From contig JBCCXA010000011.1 of the NCBI GenBank assembly GCA_039192515.1, forward strand, positions 35,447-99,446: 64,000 bases of DNA, given 5' to 3'. Source of the stretch: Verrucomicrobiota bacterium. Its GTDB lineage: Bacteria > Verrucomicrobiota > Verrucomicrobiia > Methylacidiphilales > JBCCWR01. A program made the position numbers and the translations under genes. Positions 16,940 to 25,507 of this stretch are shown here, piece after piece. The notes below the pieces were generated by a model. It saw nothing but the letters and a program-made list of their open reading frames with translations, had not been told where the DNA came from and did no database searches. How positions within the stretch are numbered: the first letter of the stretch is position 1; each line of letters starts with the position of its first letter.

Positions 16940-18037
16940 ATGTCATTAGAGAAAACGGGACACGAGAGTGTGGAGGCTATGATTGCTGAGAAGATCAAAT
17001 TAGAAGGAGATATTGCCTTTGAGGATTTTATGTCTATCTCCCTCTATACCAAAGGGTTAGGCTATTACTTGAACAAAAAGAAGAAGACGGGAAAAAGTGG
17101 AGATTTTTACACTAGTGTGTCGGTTGGAAGTGCTTTTGGGAGCCTTTTGGCTGAGTTTTTTCGGCGCTTTAAAGAGCACATGGCGAATCCAAAACCTTTT
17201 TTAATGGTTGAGCAAGGAGCAAATGATGGGGAATTAGCAAACGATATACTAAGATATTTTCAACAGGTTGGAGAATTGTCGGAAGTAGAATATTGGATTG
17301 TAGAGCCGAGTTCCTCTCTCCAGCATCATCAGAAGGAACAGTTACAAAAATATGGCTTTGTCGATCAGGTAAAATGGTACTCTTGTTTCGAGGAAATAGA
17401 AGACAATAGCATACAAGGTGTTTTCTTTTCCAATGAACTGGTTGATAGCTTTCCAGTCAAATTAGTTGTTTATCGTCATGGTCAATGGATGGAGAAACGC
17501 GTTACACGAGTTGATGGCTCTTTTAAATTCAAAGAAACAACCCTGAGGGATTTATCAACACTTGAATATATAAAAAGATGGAAGCTCCCAGCTATAGAAG
17601 GATATCAAGGGGAAGTTTGTTTAGGAGTCAGGAGGTGGGTCAAGCAAGTGGCAAGTAAAATCAAAGAGGGCCTGTTCTTAACAATTGATTATGGATCAAA
17701 AGCAGAGAGTCTCTATGCTCCGGGTAGAGGTCATGGAACCATTCGAGCTTACCGCAATCACCAGCAGAAAGATGAACTTTTGTCTTACGCCGGAGAGCAA
17801 GATTTAACGGCGCACGTTAATTTTTCGCAAATCATTGAGGAAGGAAAGGCGAGCGGCCTAGAATTTCAGGATTATAGAGATCAGCACCAAGCGCTTATTA
17901 CTATGGCCAAACATCGGCTATTAAAAATGGAAACCAGCGGTGGTCCTATCGACCAAAAATTCTTGAGACAATTCAAGACACTTACACATCCTGAAATCAT
18001 GGGGAGCCAGTTTAAATTCCTTTCTATGGTAAAGTAA
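16940..18037 (+). CDS. MidA/NDUFAF7-type SAM-dependent methyltransferase
   Basis: The DUF185/MidA family comprises class I methyltransferases; the mitochondrial member methylates a subunit of respiratory complex I on Arg, while bacterial targets are unclear. The 365-residue protein shows family landmarks: KKKKTGKSGDFYTSVSVG near the N-terminus, VEQGANDGELANDIL (SAM-binding loop), FFSNELVDSFP, and TIDYGSKAESLYAP with GTIRAYRNH. ATG 16940 is chosen over the TTG one codon upstream. It is divergent from pelD with a gap of about 170 bases and is monocistronic. Confidence 0.85.
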   Translation: MSLEKTGHESVEAMIAEKIKLEGDIAFEDFMSISLYTKGLGYYLNKKKKTGKSGDFYTSVSVGSAFGSLLAEFFRRFKEHMANPKPFLMVEQGANDGELANDILRYFQQVGELSEVEYWIVEPSSSLQHHQKEQLQKYGFVDQVKWYSCFEEIEDNSIQGVFFSNELVDSFPVKLVVYRHGQWMEKRVTRVDGSFKFKETTLRDLSTLEYIKRWKLPAIEGYQGEVCLGVRRWVKQVASKIKEGLFLTIDYGSKAESLYAPGRGHGTIRAYRNHQQKDELLSYAGEQDLTAHVNFSQIIEEGKASGLEFQDYRDQHQALITMAKHRLLKMETSGGPIDQKFLRQFKTLTHPEIMGSQFKFLSMVK

Positions 18038-18464
18038 TAGTTATTTTAGCCTGTGGCAGTATTCGTTAACGATTTACATGATATAAGTGTATGGCTATCT
18101 CTTCTCTGTAATGCATCATGTGGTTTAAGAATTAGTGGAAATTTATCAAAAATTGCATTAAAGATGTAAATATATATTGTTGTAAAACCAATTATTCAAT
18201 TTTTGGAGAGTTATAGCATCTTCTCTTTGAAAATTGAGAAAATTGAGAAAATTTAAGAATTGTCTTCTATGTATGGCCTTCGTCTTAAAAGCCCCTTGAA
18301 AAAATCGATAAGAAGCTCGATTATTAAGGTCCCCCGGATTCTTGATTCAGAAAAATTATTGGAAGAAGTCAAGAGATGCTTGGAACTGATTCAGGCATCG
18401 AAGGTCCCCTAGAGTATTAGATAGTTGTGTTCTTATAAACTTGATTTACGTTAGGGTCATGAAT
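18038..18464. other. Intergenic stretch with partial repeat and a 47-codon frame
   Basis: At about 18100-18135 the plus strand carries a partial copy of the dispersed repeat end (GCATCATGTGGTTTAAGAATT). At 18237-18254 GAAAATT/GAGAAAATT units repeat in short tandem. An ATG frame at 18269-18412 codes for a 47-residue basic peptide with no ribosome site and no recognised relatives; it may be the end of a lost gene. I see nothing else. Confidence 0.4.
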
Positions 18465-18836
18465 ATGCCAAAAATCACTATCGGGCTAGCAATTATATTA
18501 ATATTACTTGGCTTAGCGGGCTATCTAGGTACAGGCATGGCGAGCTTCACGGCACTCATACCAGCTTTTTTTGGTATTGTCTTTCTAATATTCGGCCTCT
18601 TGGGACTCAAAGAAAATATGCTAAAGCATGCGATGCACGGTGCTGCATTATTCAGTCTTATTGGTTTAGCTGGCTCAGGCATGGGTCTCGCGAAATTACC
18701 GGCTCTGTTAGCGGGAGAAGCTGAGCGCCCAGTTGCTGTTATACTTCAATCTGTGATGGCTGTTCTCATGGTACTATTCATTGGACTTTGTATAAAGTCC
18801 TTCATTGATGCTAGGAAGTTACGAGAGAGCACTTAA
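18465..18836 (+). CDS. Small four-helix membrane protein
   Basis: Unrecognised function. The 123-residue protein is almost wholly hydrophobic, with about four membrane helices (about 4-22, 26-45, 54-72, 92-113) and a short basic C-terminal tail. Gly- and Ala-rich helices suggest tight packing. ATG 18465 fits best because AGGG at 18453-18456 lies eight bases upstream; ATG 18459 and a TTG at 18441 are longer options. It is monocistronic and converges on the PilZ gene. A short palindrome, AACAGCGCTGTT at 18861-18872, lies between the two genes. Confidence 0.7.
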   Translation: MPKITIGLAIILILLGLAGYLGTGMASFTALIPAFFGIVFLIFGLLGLKENMLKHAMHGAALFSLIGLAGSGMGLAKLPALLAGEAERPVAVILQSVMAVLMVLFIGLCIKSFIDARKLREST

Positions 18837-18899
18837 AGTTCTTAGTGTCCTAACCAAAACAACAGCGCTGTTTCATGCAGTTGAAGCAATTTGCCCCTT

Positions 18900-19322
18900 C
18901 TAGTATTCTTTTGTAGAAAAAGCTAACGGGAACTTTGCCCGTATACGCACTTGTTCCTGGATCATGTTTTCTAAGGGAACATTATCTTTATCATCGAATT
19001 GGATGACAATGACGCTTTCGTGGATTCTTATAATGATGCCCTTCACTGGGACTGTTTCATCTTTGTAGGCTTCTTCGCCATCGTCGTTTTCTTCTCTAAA
19101 TCGAAGCTCACCTTCGAGGGTATCATGCACATGAAATAGTGAACTGTCAGGAACATAGACTCTTGCCCCGCCTTCGGAGATTTCAAAGACACGATAAACC
19201 GTCTTTTCGTCTATGATAAATCGAGGTCCCTCATTTTCAGGGTAACGCAGCCGGTAAAAGCGTCGTCTTTGCACAGGTTTTCTCAGAAGTTTTTTGGGTC
19301 TGTCGATTTCTTCTTCGCTCAT
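18900..19322 (-). CDS. PilZ domain protein, probable c-di-GMP receptor
   Basis: PilZ domains bind c-di-GMP and pass the signal to partners. The 140-residue protein starts with a basic stretch containing RRRFYRLRYP, which supplies the R-x(3)-R part of the motif, and later has EISEGGARV in place of the usual (D/N)xSxxG; Glu at the first place is a variation. It is a single-domain protein. It lies between a membrane protein and the CHASE2 cyclase and about 2 kb from pelD, another c-di-GMP receptor gene. Confidence 0.75.
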   Translation of the reverse strand: MSEEEIDRPKKLLRKPVQRRRFYRLRYPENEGPRFIIDEKTVYRVFEISEGGARVYVPDSSLFHVHDTLEGELRFREENDDGEEAYKDETVPVKGIIIRIHESVIVIQFDDKDNVPLENMIQEQVRIRAKFPLAFSTKEY

Positions 19323-19444
19323 AGAGTTTGGATAGTGATTCCGGAAAATCCCCTATAGTTTATTTCGGCGAGATTTATAGTGACTTAAGGCTGGTCATGA
19401 ATGGGACACGCTCTGAGTTAATCATTAAAACTGTCGTTGCGGTA

Positions 19445-21733
19445 TTATTTTGTCTTGAAGATGTGAACGCCATCCCAGTCATTTGAAGGAGGTTCATTGA
19501 GGTATTGTAGACAGTCTTCTAGATAGAGTTGGCCAAGGTGGCTATCAGGGTCATTCTCAAGGTATTGTTGGAAAAATTCGGAAGCTTCTTGAAAGTTTCT
19601 CTGGAGGTAAAGGTAGAAGGCTTGCTCGTATTGGTAGTAACGCTGTTGTGTTTGGTAAGAAGCTGCGGACAATTCTCCGATAACAAAGTAGACGCGCTCG
19701 GGCTGAGTTCTTCCTTTTACTCGAATGAGGCCTGCTGTTTGTAATAAAAATTCGTCGCTGACCATATCAGCGACGCTTTGACCGATCATGAAATCGGTTC
19801 GAAATTGTTTGGTAATGCCTTCTATTCGCGAAGCAAGGTTTACAGCGTCGCCAATTACGGTGAACTCGGTACGTTGAGGCGCTCCAATATTTCCAACGAC
19901 AACATTACCGTGATTAATCCCCATACCCATGCGGAATGGTTCTAGTCCTTGGTTTTCCCACTTAGCATTAAGTTCAACCAAGCGCTGACGCATGGCTAAG
20001 CAGGCGCGGACGGAGCGCTTAGCATCTTCTTCCACACCTGCGCTAATAATATCGACATCTCCCCAGACAGCCATGATGGCATCACCAATAAATTTGTGGA
20101 GAGTGCCTTTTTGCTGACCGACGCATTCGACCATGGCAGTGAGGTATTCGTTAAGACGGTTTACGAGGTCGGTGACATCCATATGCTCACTGATGGAGGT
20201 AAAGTCTCGTATATCGCTAAATAGGATACTCACAGATTTTTCTTTACCTCCAAGTTCAAGCCCTTGTTCACTGGAAAGTATTTGTTCCATCACACCTGGT
20301 GCTAGGTATGAGGAAAAGGTCGCGCGGATTTGTTGGCGGGCCCTTTGTTCTTCAAAAACGCGTTTTGTCACAGAGCCAATATGGATGAAGGTGAAGCCTA
20401 AGGCCGGGCCAACTAAAGGAGTCCAGATACTGAACTGGGTGAAAAGAAGAATGGCAGCACCTATGATGACAGAGAGAGTGGCTGCAAAGATGACGATAGA
20501 GATGACAAAGGGTGTTTTCTCACAGATGTAGACTGTTATGCTAGCAAGGAGAAGGACCCCAAGCCATCCAATCCATGTTGGTGGTTTTGACATATAGTCA
20601 TCTTCAAGAATATTGTGCATCACATTGAGGTGAGTCAGACACAGTGGGCTGCGGGGTAGGAAAGGGCTTGGGCCTAGATCTGTGAGTGCTGTGGCTGTTT
20701 GTCCAACAAGCAAAATTTTGTTTTTGAGGTCTGGAACTTCTATGTCCGGGTTTTGATTAACAAAGTGTTCATTTAAAATATAGAGTAAATAATCATAACC
20801 ACTGGCCTGTTTATTAGAAATGAAATCAGAAGATTCAAAGCGCTGGTTCATAAGTAGACGCGCTTGATGGTCAATAGGAATAGTCTTATCTCCGGACTCT
20901 AGCTTGATGGTGATTGCTCTGCCTAACTCAACATACACTTGTTCCGGAGAAGCATTCCAATAAATGAGAAGTGATTGAAGAGCGAGGTTAGGGTAATATT
21001 GGCATTTGAGGGGTACGATGAGCTGAGCATGTCGCCGAACTCCGTCCACACCGGGGTCAGAATTGACAAAACCGAAGAAAGAGCTATTGCGTAAGCCTTT
21101 GATGGGAAAGAATCCGACATTGTAATTGGTAATACCAGTAAAGTCTCCTGAGATATTGTCTAGGGGGATAGCTTTGGTTCGATTGAATTGGGTGAGGTCT
21201 GGTGTTCTCTCTATCTCTTCAGGGTTAGTAGAAAGGTTGCCTTCTGCCCCAGTAACGACTAGGTAATTAGCCGTCATGATCGACTGAATAAACTCAGTGT
21301 CATAAGCTGCTTGAGGTTCCGAAAAGATGATATCCCAAGTAAATACTTTGGGTGGAGATAGTCCGAGCAAGGTTATGAGACTGGCATGGGTATTGCGGTC
21401 CCAAGGCCATCTGCCAATGGTTTCGATAGAGCCGTCATCAATCGCCAGAAAGAAGAGGTCAGGATGAGGCTTCGCTGGATGAAGTGTTTGGCGAAGCTCC
21501 ATTCTGGCGTTCAAACTTAGATATTCTAATCGCTTAGAAAGATCGACAGTGGAAAGGCCATAAAGCAGAAGGATAAATAAAATGGGTGCCCATAGAAAGT
21601 AGGAGTTTCCTAGGGTTAAGTTGAGAGTTTTTTGGTTTTGCTCTTTTGAGGGCGCACTCATATCTGGAAGGTAGCTAGAAGCTATTTCAAAATTTCGGAT
21701 AGCTACAGGTAAGCTAAACAGTTCATGACTCAC
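19445..21733 (-). CDS. CHASE2-domain adenylate/guanylate cyclase (class III)
   Basis: Membrane sensor making a cyclic nucleotide, most likely cAMP. The 762-residue product has an N-terminal membrane anchor (about 45-62), an extracytoplasmic CHASE2 sensor (about 80-375), three membrane helices (about 385-455) and a class III cyclase domain (about 490-670). Metal-binding Asp residues are seen in LFSDIRDFT and in FIGDAIMAVWG, with GMGINHGNVVVGNIG following. A TPR-like helical tail ends the protein. The frame opens at a GTG; ATG at 21661 (residue 25, MSAPSK) is an alternative. Nearby proteins with a cyclic-nucleotide-binding domain (28892) could be readers of its product. Confidence 0.88.
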   Translation of the reverse strand: MSHELFSLPVAIRNFEIASSYLPDMSAPSKEQNQKTLNLTLGNSYFLWAPILFILLLYGLSTVDLSKRLEYLSLNARMELRQTLHPAKPHPDLFFLAIDDGSIETIGRWPWDRNTHASLITLLGLSPPKVFTWDIIFSEPQAAYDTEFIQSIMTANYLVVTGAEGNLSTNPEEIERTPDLTQFNRTKAIPLDNISGDFTGITNYNVGFFPIKGLRNSSFFGFVNSDPGVDGVRRHAQLIVPLKCQYYPNLALQSLLIYWNASPEQVYVELGRAITIKLESGDKTIPIDHQARLLMNQRFESSDFISNKQASGYDYLLYILNEHFVNQNPDIEVPDLKNKILLVGQTATALTDLGPSPFLPRSPLCLTHLNVMHNILEDDYMSKPPTWIGWLGVLLLASITVYICEKTPFVISIVIFAATLSVIIGAAILLFTQFSIWTPLVGPALGFTFIHIGSVTKRVFEEQRARQQIRATFSSYLAPGVMEQILSSEQGLELGGKEKSVSILFSDIRDFTSISEHMDVTDLVNRLNEYLTAMVECVGQQKGTLHKFIGDAIMAVWGDVDIISAGVEEDAKRSVRACLAMRQRLVELNAKWENQGLEPFRMGMGINHGNVVVGNIGAPQRTEFTVIGDAVNLASRIEGITKQFRTDFMIGQSVADMVSDEFLLQTAGLIRVKGRTQPERVYFVIGELSAASYQTQQRYYQYEQAFYLYLQRNFQEASEFFQQYLENDPDSHLGQLYLEDCLQYLNEPPSNDWDGVHIFKTK

Positions 21734-22057
21734 ATAGAAGCATTTTCTGGCTTAAACTCGGGATTATGAAATAGAAAACTGAAGATCCGGAGAATATCTT
21801 GGTCCTAAGAAGCGTAGAGTCATCTAGAGGGATTACCTATTGAGACCTATGTCGCTACTCTATCTGGATTAGTGCTCCGGATGTTTGATAGTTTCGCTTT
21901 CACTTGCTTATAAAAGCTATACTCAGACGAAGTAATTCAGTAGAATTTTGTTTACTCTCTTTTGCTTGTAGCTCAAGCTCTTATTCATTTATTCAACTTC
22001 TATGACATAACTCGGATCAAAAAGAAGTTGGCCGGTTTATAAGATTCTTTCTAGGAT
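21734..22057. other. Divergent intergenic region with repeat copy D
   Basis: Holds the promoters of the cyclase gene and prmC, and a minus-strand copy of the dispersed repeat at about 21925-22012. No gene seen. Confidence 0.5.
21925..22012 (-). repeat. Dispersed repeat, copy D (partial)
   Basis: Read on the minus strand from 22012: TTATGTCATAGAAGTTGAATAAATG, then GCTTGAGCTACAAGCAAAAGAG. The second block differs from copy A by only two bases out of 22. The right-hand half of the repeat is not recognisable here, so this is a truncated copy in the opposite orientation. Confidence 0.6.
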
Positions 22058-22906
22058 ATGCCTGTGAAAAGCATATTAGAAGTGCTCAATGCCTCGACTG
22101 ATTTTCTAGCTAAGAAGGGTGTGGAATCTCCCAGGCTTCAGACAGAATTGATCATGGCACATGTTTTAGAGATAGGTCGGATGCAGCTATATTTAGAATT
22201 TGAAAGAGTTTTGAATGAAAAGGAGCTAGCTCCTTTACGCGAAATGATTAAGAGGCGTGGACGGCGAGAGCCTTTGCAACACATTATAGAAGAGACAGAG
22301 TTTCATGGCTTAAAAGTGAAGTGTAGTCCTAAGGCTTTAGTGCCCAGGCCAGAAACGGAGTATTTAGTGGAATTGGTAGTGAAAAAGCTAGGGGAGAATG
22401 CGCAAGGGGTTATCTATGATATAGGAACAGGCTCGGGTGTAATTGCCTTGTCACTAGCTCATGAATTAAACAATGCAGAATTCGTAGCGGTAGATGTTGA
22501 CGATCATGCACTCCGTTTAGCTGAAGAGAATGGAGCTGCTTATCCACATCTAAAAGTAAGTTGGCAAAAAGGCGATTTATTGAAGGGTGTAAAAGATCAG
22601 GGCGCACTGGCAGTTGTGGCGAATCTGCCATACTTGACATCAGACGAAATGAAGCATCTAAATCCAGAGGTTCAGCAAGATCCCTATTCGGCTCTGCATG
22701 GTGGTGAGGATGGGTTAGATCTAGTGCGACACTTAATTAAACAATCAGTTGAGATAGCAACGTGGATTTTTCTAGAAATTGGAATTAAACATGGATCAAT
22801 TGTTAAAGAGTTGCTCTTGGAAGCAGGTTATATTGATGTTGAAGTTCATGAAGACTTGTTGAAACGGGAACGCTTTGTTGTTGCTAAGAAAGCAGGTGAA
22901 TCCTGA
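22058..22906 (+). CDS. prmC: PrmC/HemK release-factor glutamine methyltransferase
   Basis: Methylates the Gln of the GGQ motif in peptide release factors. The 282-residue protein has the N-terminal helical substrate domain (about 1-75), PRPETEYLVE leading to the SAM site DIGTGSGVIALSLA near 122-135, and the catalytic motif read here as NLPYL near 189-193. The usual motif is NPPY; Leu in the second place is a change that keeps the key Asn, Pro and Tyr. Length fits the family. No prfA is adjacent. It ends eight bases before the converging esterase gene. Confidence 0.85.
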   Translation: MPVKSILEVLNASTDFLAKKGVESPRLQTELIMAHVLEIGRMQLYLEFERVLNEKELAPLREMIKRRGRREPLQHIIEETEFHGLKVKCSPKALVPRPETEYLVELVVKKLGENAQGVIYDIGTGSGVIALSLAHELNNAEFVAVDVDDHALRLAEENGAAYPHLKVSWQKGDLLKGVKDQGALAVVANLPYLTSDEMKHLNPEVQQDPYSALHGGEDGLDLVRHLIKQSVEIATWIFLEIGIKHGSIVKELLLEAGYIDVEVHEDLLKRERFVVAKKAGES

Positions 22907-22914
22907 ATAAAAGG

Positions 22915-24141
22915 TTATTCGGCTATCTCGATCGTAATTGTCTGAGAAGGTCCAGATTGATTACCAGCTTCGTCCATAGCCCTTAGGTAATAAGAATAGG
23001 TATTGCCACTTTCAATGAGATCATCAATAAGTTCGGTATGATTGAAATGACGAACAACGCACATGAATTCACCATCATTTACCGCTTTGAAGATTCGGTA
23101 TGCTTTGAAATCTTCTTCAGTATTTGGACTCCAAGAAAGACTGATAAGTGTGGCAGTTTCTTCATAGCTTAGATTCTTTGGAGGTTTAGGTGCTAAAGTA
23201 TTATGGGCTAATTTTTGTTCTTTGAAAAAAGCCCATATCTCATCACAAACAAGGATCTCTTGGTTCTTTTTGCCGAGGACTGATTGTCCAGTCGGTGAAA
23301 ATTGATTGGAAGAGGGCCTACCATGACCTTCGATTTGGTAATAAGCTACCTGGCTGAGATCAAAGCCGTTTGAGTATACATATTTTGTAACTGTGCCATG
23401 GTCATCATTTAGATGAACGGGCAGGTGTTCCACTTTTGGAACAACAGTTGTTTCTAGGTGATCTACCCAATAAGCAATAGTATCATGTGCAGATAGAACG
23501 GGCTTAGCAATAGCTGCTCGATTTCCTCCGAATTTACCTCCATGAAAGGGGGTGCTAGCATCTGAAGTGGCTGCCATGTATAGGATAGAAATGGGAAATT
23601 CGGGGAGCTTGAGAATGGAGTCTATGGGTAATGCTCCGGCAAAGGAAGAGACAGCAGCAAAGCGGTCAGAGCGCTCTAGTGCTAAGTGAAAACTCATCAT
23701 GCCACCATAGGAGTGTCCAGATACGTAAATACGTTGAGGATCGACAGCAAGTTCTTCTAGAGCGAGGTCAAGGATGGCATCGATAAAACCTACATCATCA
23801 GCATGAGAGAGTTGATGGCTATCAGCGGCATCCAGATTCCAAGACTGGTGGATGCCTTGAGGGTAAATCACTATGAATTTTTCTTGGTCAGCAAGTTGAT
23901 TCCAGCGATTTTTCGTTGTCTGAGTCATCATATATTCAGCATCTTTACCCTCTTCATGTAAGACAAAGACTAGAGGTCTTTTCTTGTTAGGTAAATCTTG
24001 AGGTATGTAGTAAAGGTACCTTCTTAGGTATTGACCGAATTCGATGAAGCTTTCTTGGGGGGTATTTCCATAGGAAGCAGGACCAAGGCTAATCAAGGTG
24101 GCTAGTATGAGTATGTATTTACTTAGTAGCAAAGTGTTCAT
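22915..24141 (-). CDS. Secreted alpha/beta-hydrolase (PHB depolymerase-like esterase) with fibronectin III domain
   Basis: A 408-residue secreted protein: signal peptide about 1-25, esterase domain about 35-310 related to the PHB-depolymerase/feruloyl esterase group, and a fibronectin type III module at about 315-405. The nucleophile is in SGHSYGGM; the acid and His are probably in the DDHGTV and EGHGRPS regions. The oxyanion region reads LHEEGKDAEYM instead of the common HGGG-like stretch. The Fn3 module suggests binding to polymer or surface. Substrate cannot be fixed; acetyl- or feruloyl-polysaccharides are candidates. Confidence 0.8.
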   Translation of the reverse strand: MNTLLLSKYILILATLISLGPASYGNTPQESFIEFGQYLRRYLYYIPQDLPNKKRPLVFVLHEEGKDAEYMMTQTTKNRWNQLADQEKFIVIYPQGIHQSWNLDAADSHQLSHADDVGFIDAILDLALEELAVDPQRIYVSGHSYGGMMSFHLALERSDRFAAVSSFAGALPIDSILKLPEFPISILYMAATSDASTPFHGGKFGGNRAAIAKPVLSAHDTIAYWVDHLETTVVPKVEHLPVHLNDDHGTVTKYVYSNGFDLSQVAYYQIEGHGRPSSNQFSPTGQSVLGKKNQEILVCDEIWAFFKEQKLAHNTLAPKPPKNLSYEETATLISLSWSPNTEEDFKAYRIFKAVNDGEFMCVVRHFNHTELIDDLIESGNTYSYYLRAMDEAGNQSGPSQTITIEIAE

Positions 24142-24213
24142 CTACGTTAAGACATATTGGGCATCAGGATAGGAGCCGTCAAAATGATTCGTGCAGCTTT
24201 TGGCGAGCAGACA

Positions 24214-24834
24214 TTAGTCTTGCGAAATAGGCTTTATTGCCCTAATAGCTGCCATCACTTCATCTCCGATTTTTTGGTAAGCTTCCTTGCTGGCTTTTTT
24301 AGGTGTTGTGATTTGAAATGATTTACCAATGACTAATTGTACTGGATGAAAAAGGCTTAGGGCCTTATCTCGCGGCCATGCTAGATGCCCTCCAAAAATC
24401 CGTGCTGGAATAATTGGGACATCTGCCTTTGCTAAGACAAGGCCAATACCTGGTTGTGCAGGCTGAGGTTCCCCATCGTAGGATCGCGACCCCTCTGGGA
24501 AAATCAGAACGCCTTCACCGCTCTTAGCTAGTCGGATTACCTTTTTCAGGCTACTCATATCAGGGCGGTCTTGGTCAATAGGGAAAGCATTTAGCTCGGG
24601 AAGTAACCAGTCGAGAATGGGTGGTTTGAATAGGGATTTTCGGGCGAGGTAATGAATCTCCCTTGAGAAGGAACCCCCAACTAAAGGTGGGTCCAAATAA
24701 CTAACATGGTTACAAGCTAAGATAAACCCCCCTTCAGAGGGAATATTATCTATGCCTTCGCTTTTAAATTGGTGAAATAAGTTGAGGTGGACGTGAAATG
24801 AGACTTGTACGAACCGATAGTAAAATTTGGTCAT
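24214..24834 (-). CDS. plsC: 1-acyl-sn-glycerol-3-phosphate acyltransferase (PlsC family)
   Basis: Adds the second acyl chain to lysophosphatidic acid in phospholipid synthesis at the inner membrane. The 206-residue protein has NHVSYLD (catalytic H-x4-D) near residue 42 and FPEGSRS near residue 117, the two diagnostic blocks. It overlaps cmk by four bases, so it belongs to the hisC-tyrA-aroA-cmk-plsC run. Confidence 0.9.
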   Translation of the reverse strand: MTKFYYRFVQVSFHVHLNLFHQFKSEGIDNIPSEGGFILACNHVSYLDPPLVGGSFSREIHYLARKSLFKPPILDWLLPELNAFPIDQDRPDMSSLKKVIRLAKSGEGVLIFPEGSRSYDGEPQPAQPGIGLVLAKADVPIIPARIFGGHLAWPRDKALSLFHPVQLVIGKSFQITTPKKASKEAYQKIGDEVMAAIRAIKPISQD

Positions 24835-25487
24835 GGGGTAGTGAGCGTGCTATGCGGGCTAACTTCCTCGTAGCGTTGCAGGATATGGTTAGTAATTTCC
24901 TCAACGCTCAGAACTCCGGAATCTAGAAGCTCTGCGTCTGCAGCTCGAATCAGGGGTGAGATTTTTCGTTTACTATCAATTTCATCTCGGACAGCAGTGG
25001 CATCCTTTTCTCCTTGGGCAGCTCTGCGTTGCGCACGAACTTCGGGGTCGCAATCAATAAAAAATTTGAGAGGAGTATCTGTAAAAACAACGGTGCCGAT
25101 ATCTCTACCATCCATTACGAGGGAGGTTTGATTTCGTAAAAGGCGTTGTTTTGTTACTAGGAATTCGCGAACTTCTGGTATGGTAGCTAATGGTGATACG
25201 GATGCATGTATCTCAGGATCACGAAGGAATGGGGTAGGATCCTGACCATCAATTCTCAGTTGAAAATGACCCGAATCAATAATTGTCTCGTAGTCCATAG
25301 CGGGGATGAGACGGCGTACATCATTACGCGAATTCGGATCGACTTTCTTTTCTAAGACATACCAGGTAAAAGCCCGGTACATAGCACCGGTGTCTACGTG
25401 AACAAAACTTAGGGTTTTAGCTAATTTGCGAGAAACGGTGCTTTTTCCCGAAGCTGATGGTCCATCGATGGCAATAACAGTATTCAT
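24831..25487 (-). CDS. cmk: Cytidylate kinase
   Basis: Phosphorylates CMP and dCMP. The 218-residue protein starts with the P-loop IDGPSASGKSTVSRKLA (about 7-23), followed by HVDTGAMYRAFTW and the DGRDIGTVVF block with the Arg residues that bind CMP. Length is normal. It lies 20 bases after aroA and overlaps plsC by four bases. The aroA-cmk neighbourhood is widespread in bacteria, often followed by rpsA, which is not found here. Confidence 0.95.
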   Translation of the reverse strand: MNTVIAIDGPSASGKSTVSRKLAKTLSFVHVDTGAMYRAFTWYVLEKKVDPNSRNDVRRLIPAMDYETIIDSGHFQLRIDGQDPTPFLRDPEIHASVSPLATIPEVREFLVTKQRLLRNQTSLVMDGRDIGTVVFTDTPLKFFIDCDPEVRAQRRAAQGEKDATAVRDEIDSKRKISPLIRAADAELLDSGVLSVEEITNHILQRYEEVSPHSTLTTP

Positions 25488-25507
25488 ACTACCTAGTGTT
25501 ACTCTTT

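Noticed and set aside
18269..18412. 47-codon frame in the gap before 18465
   Set aside because: No ribosome site and no family resemblance; listed only within the intergenic entry.
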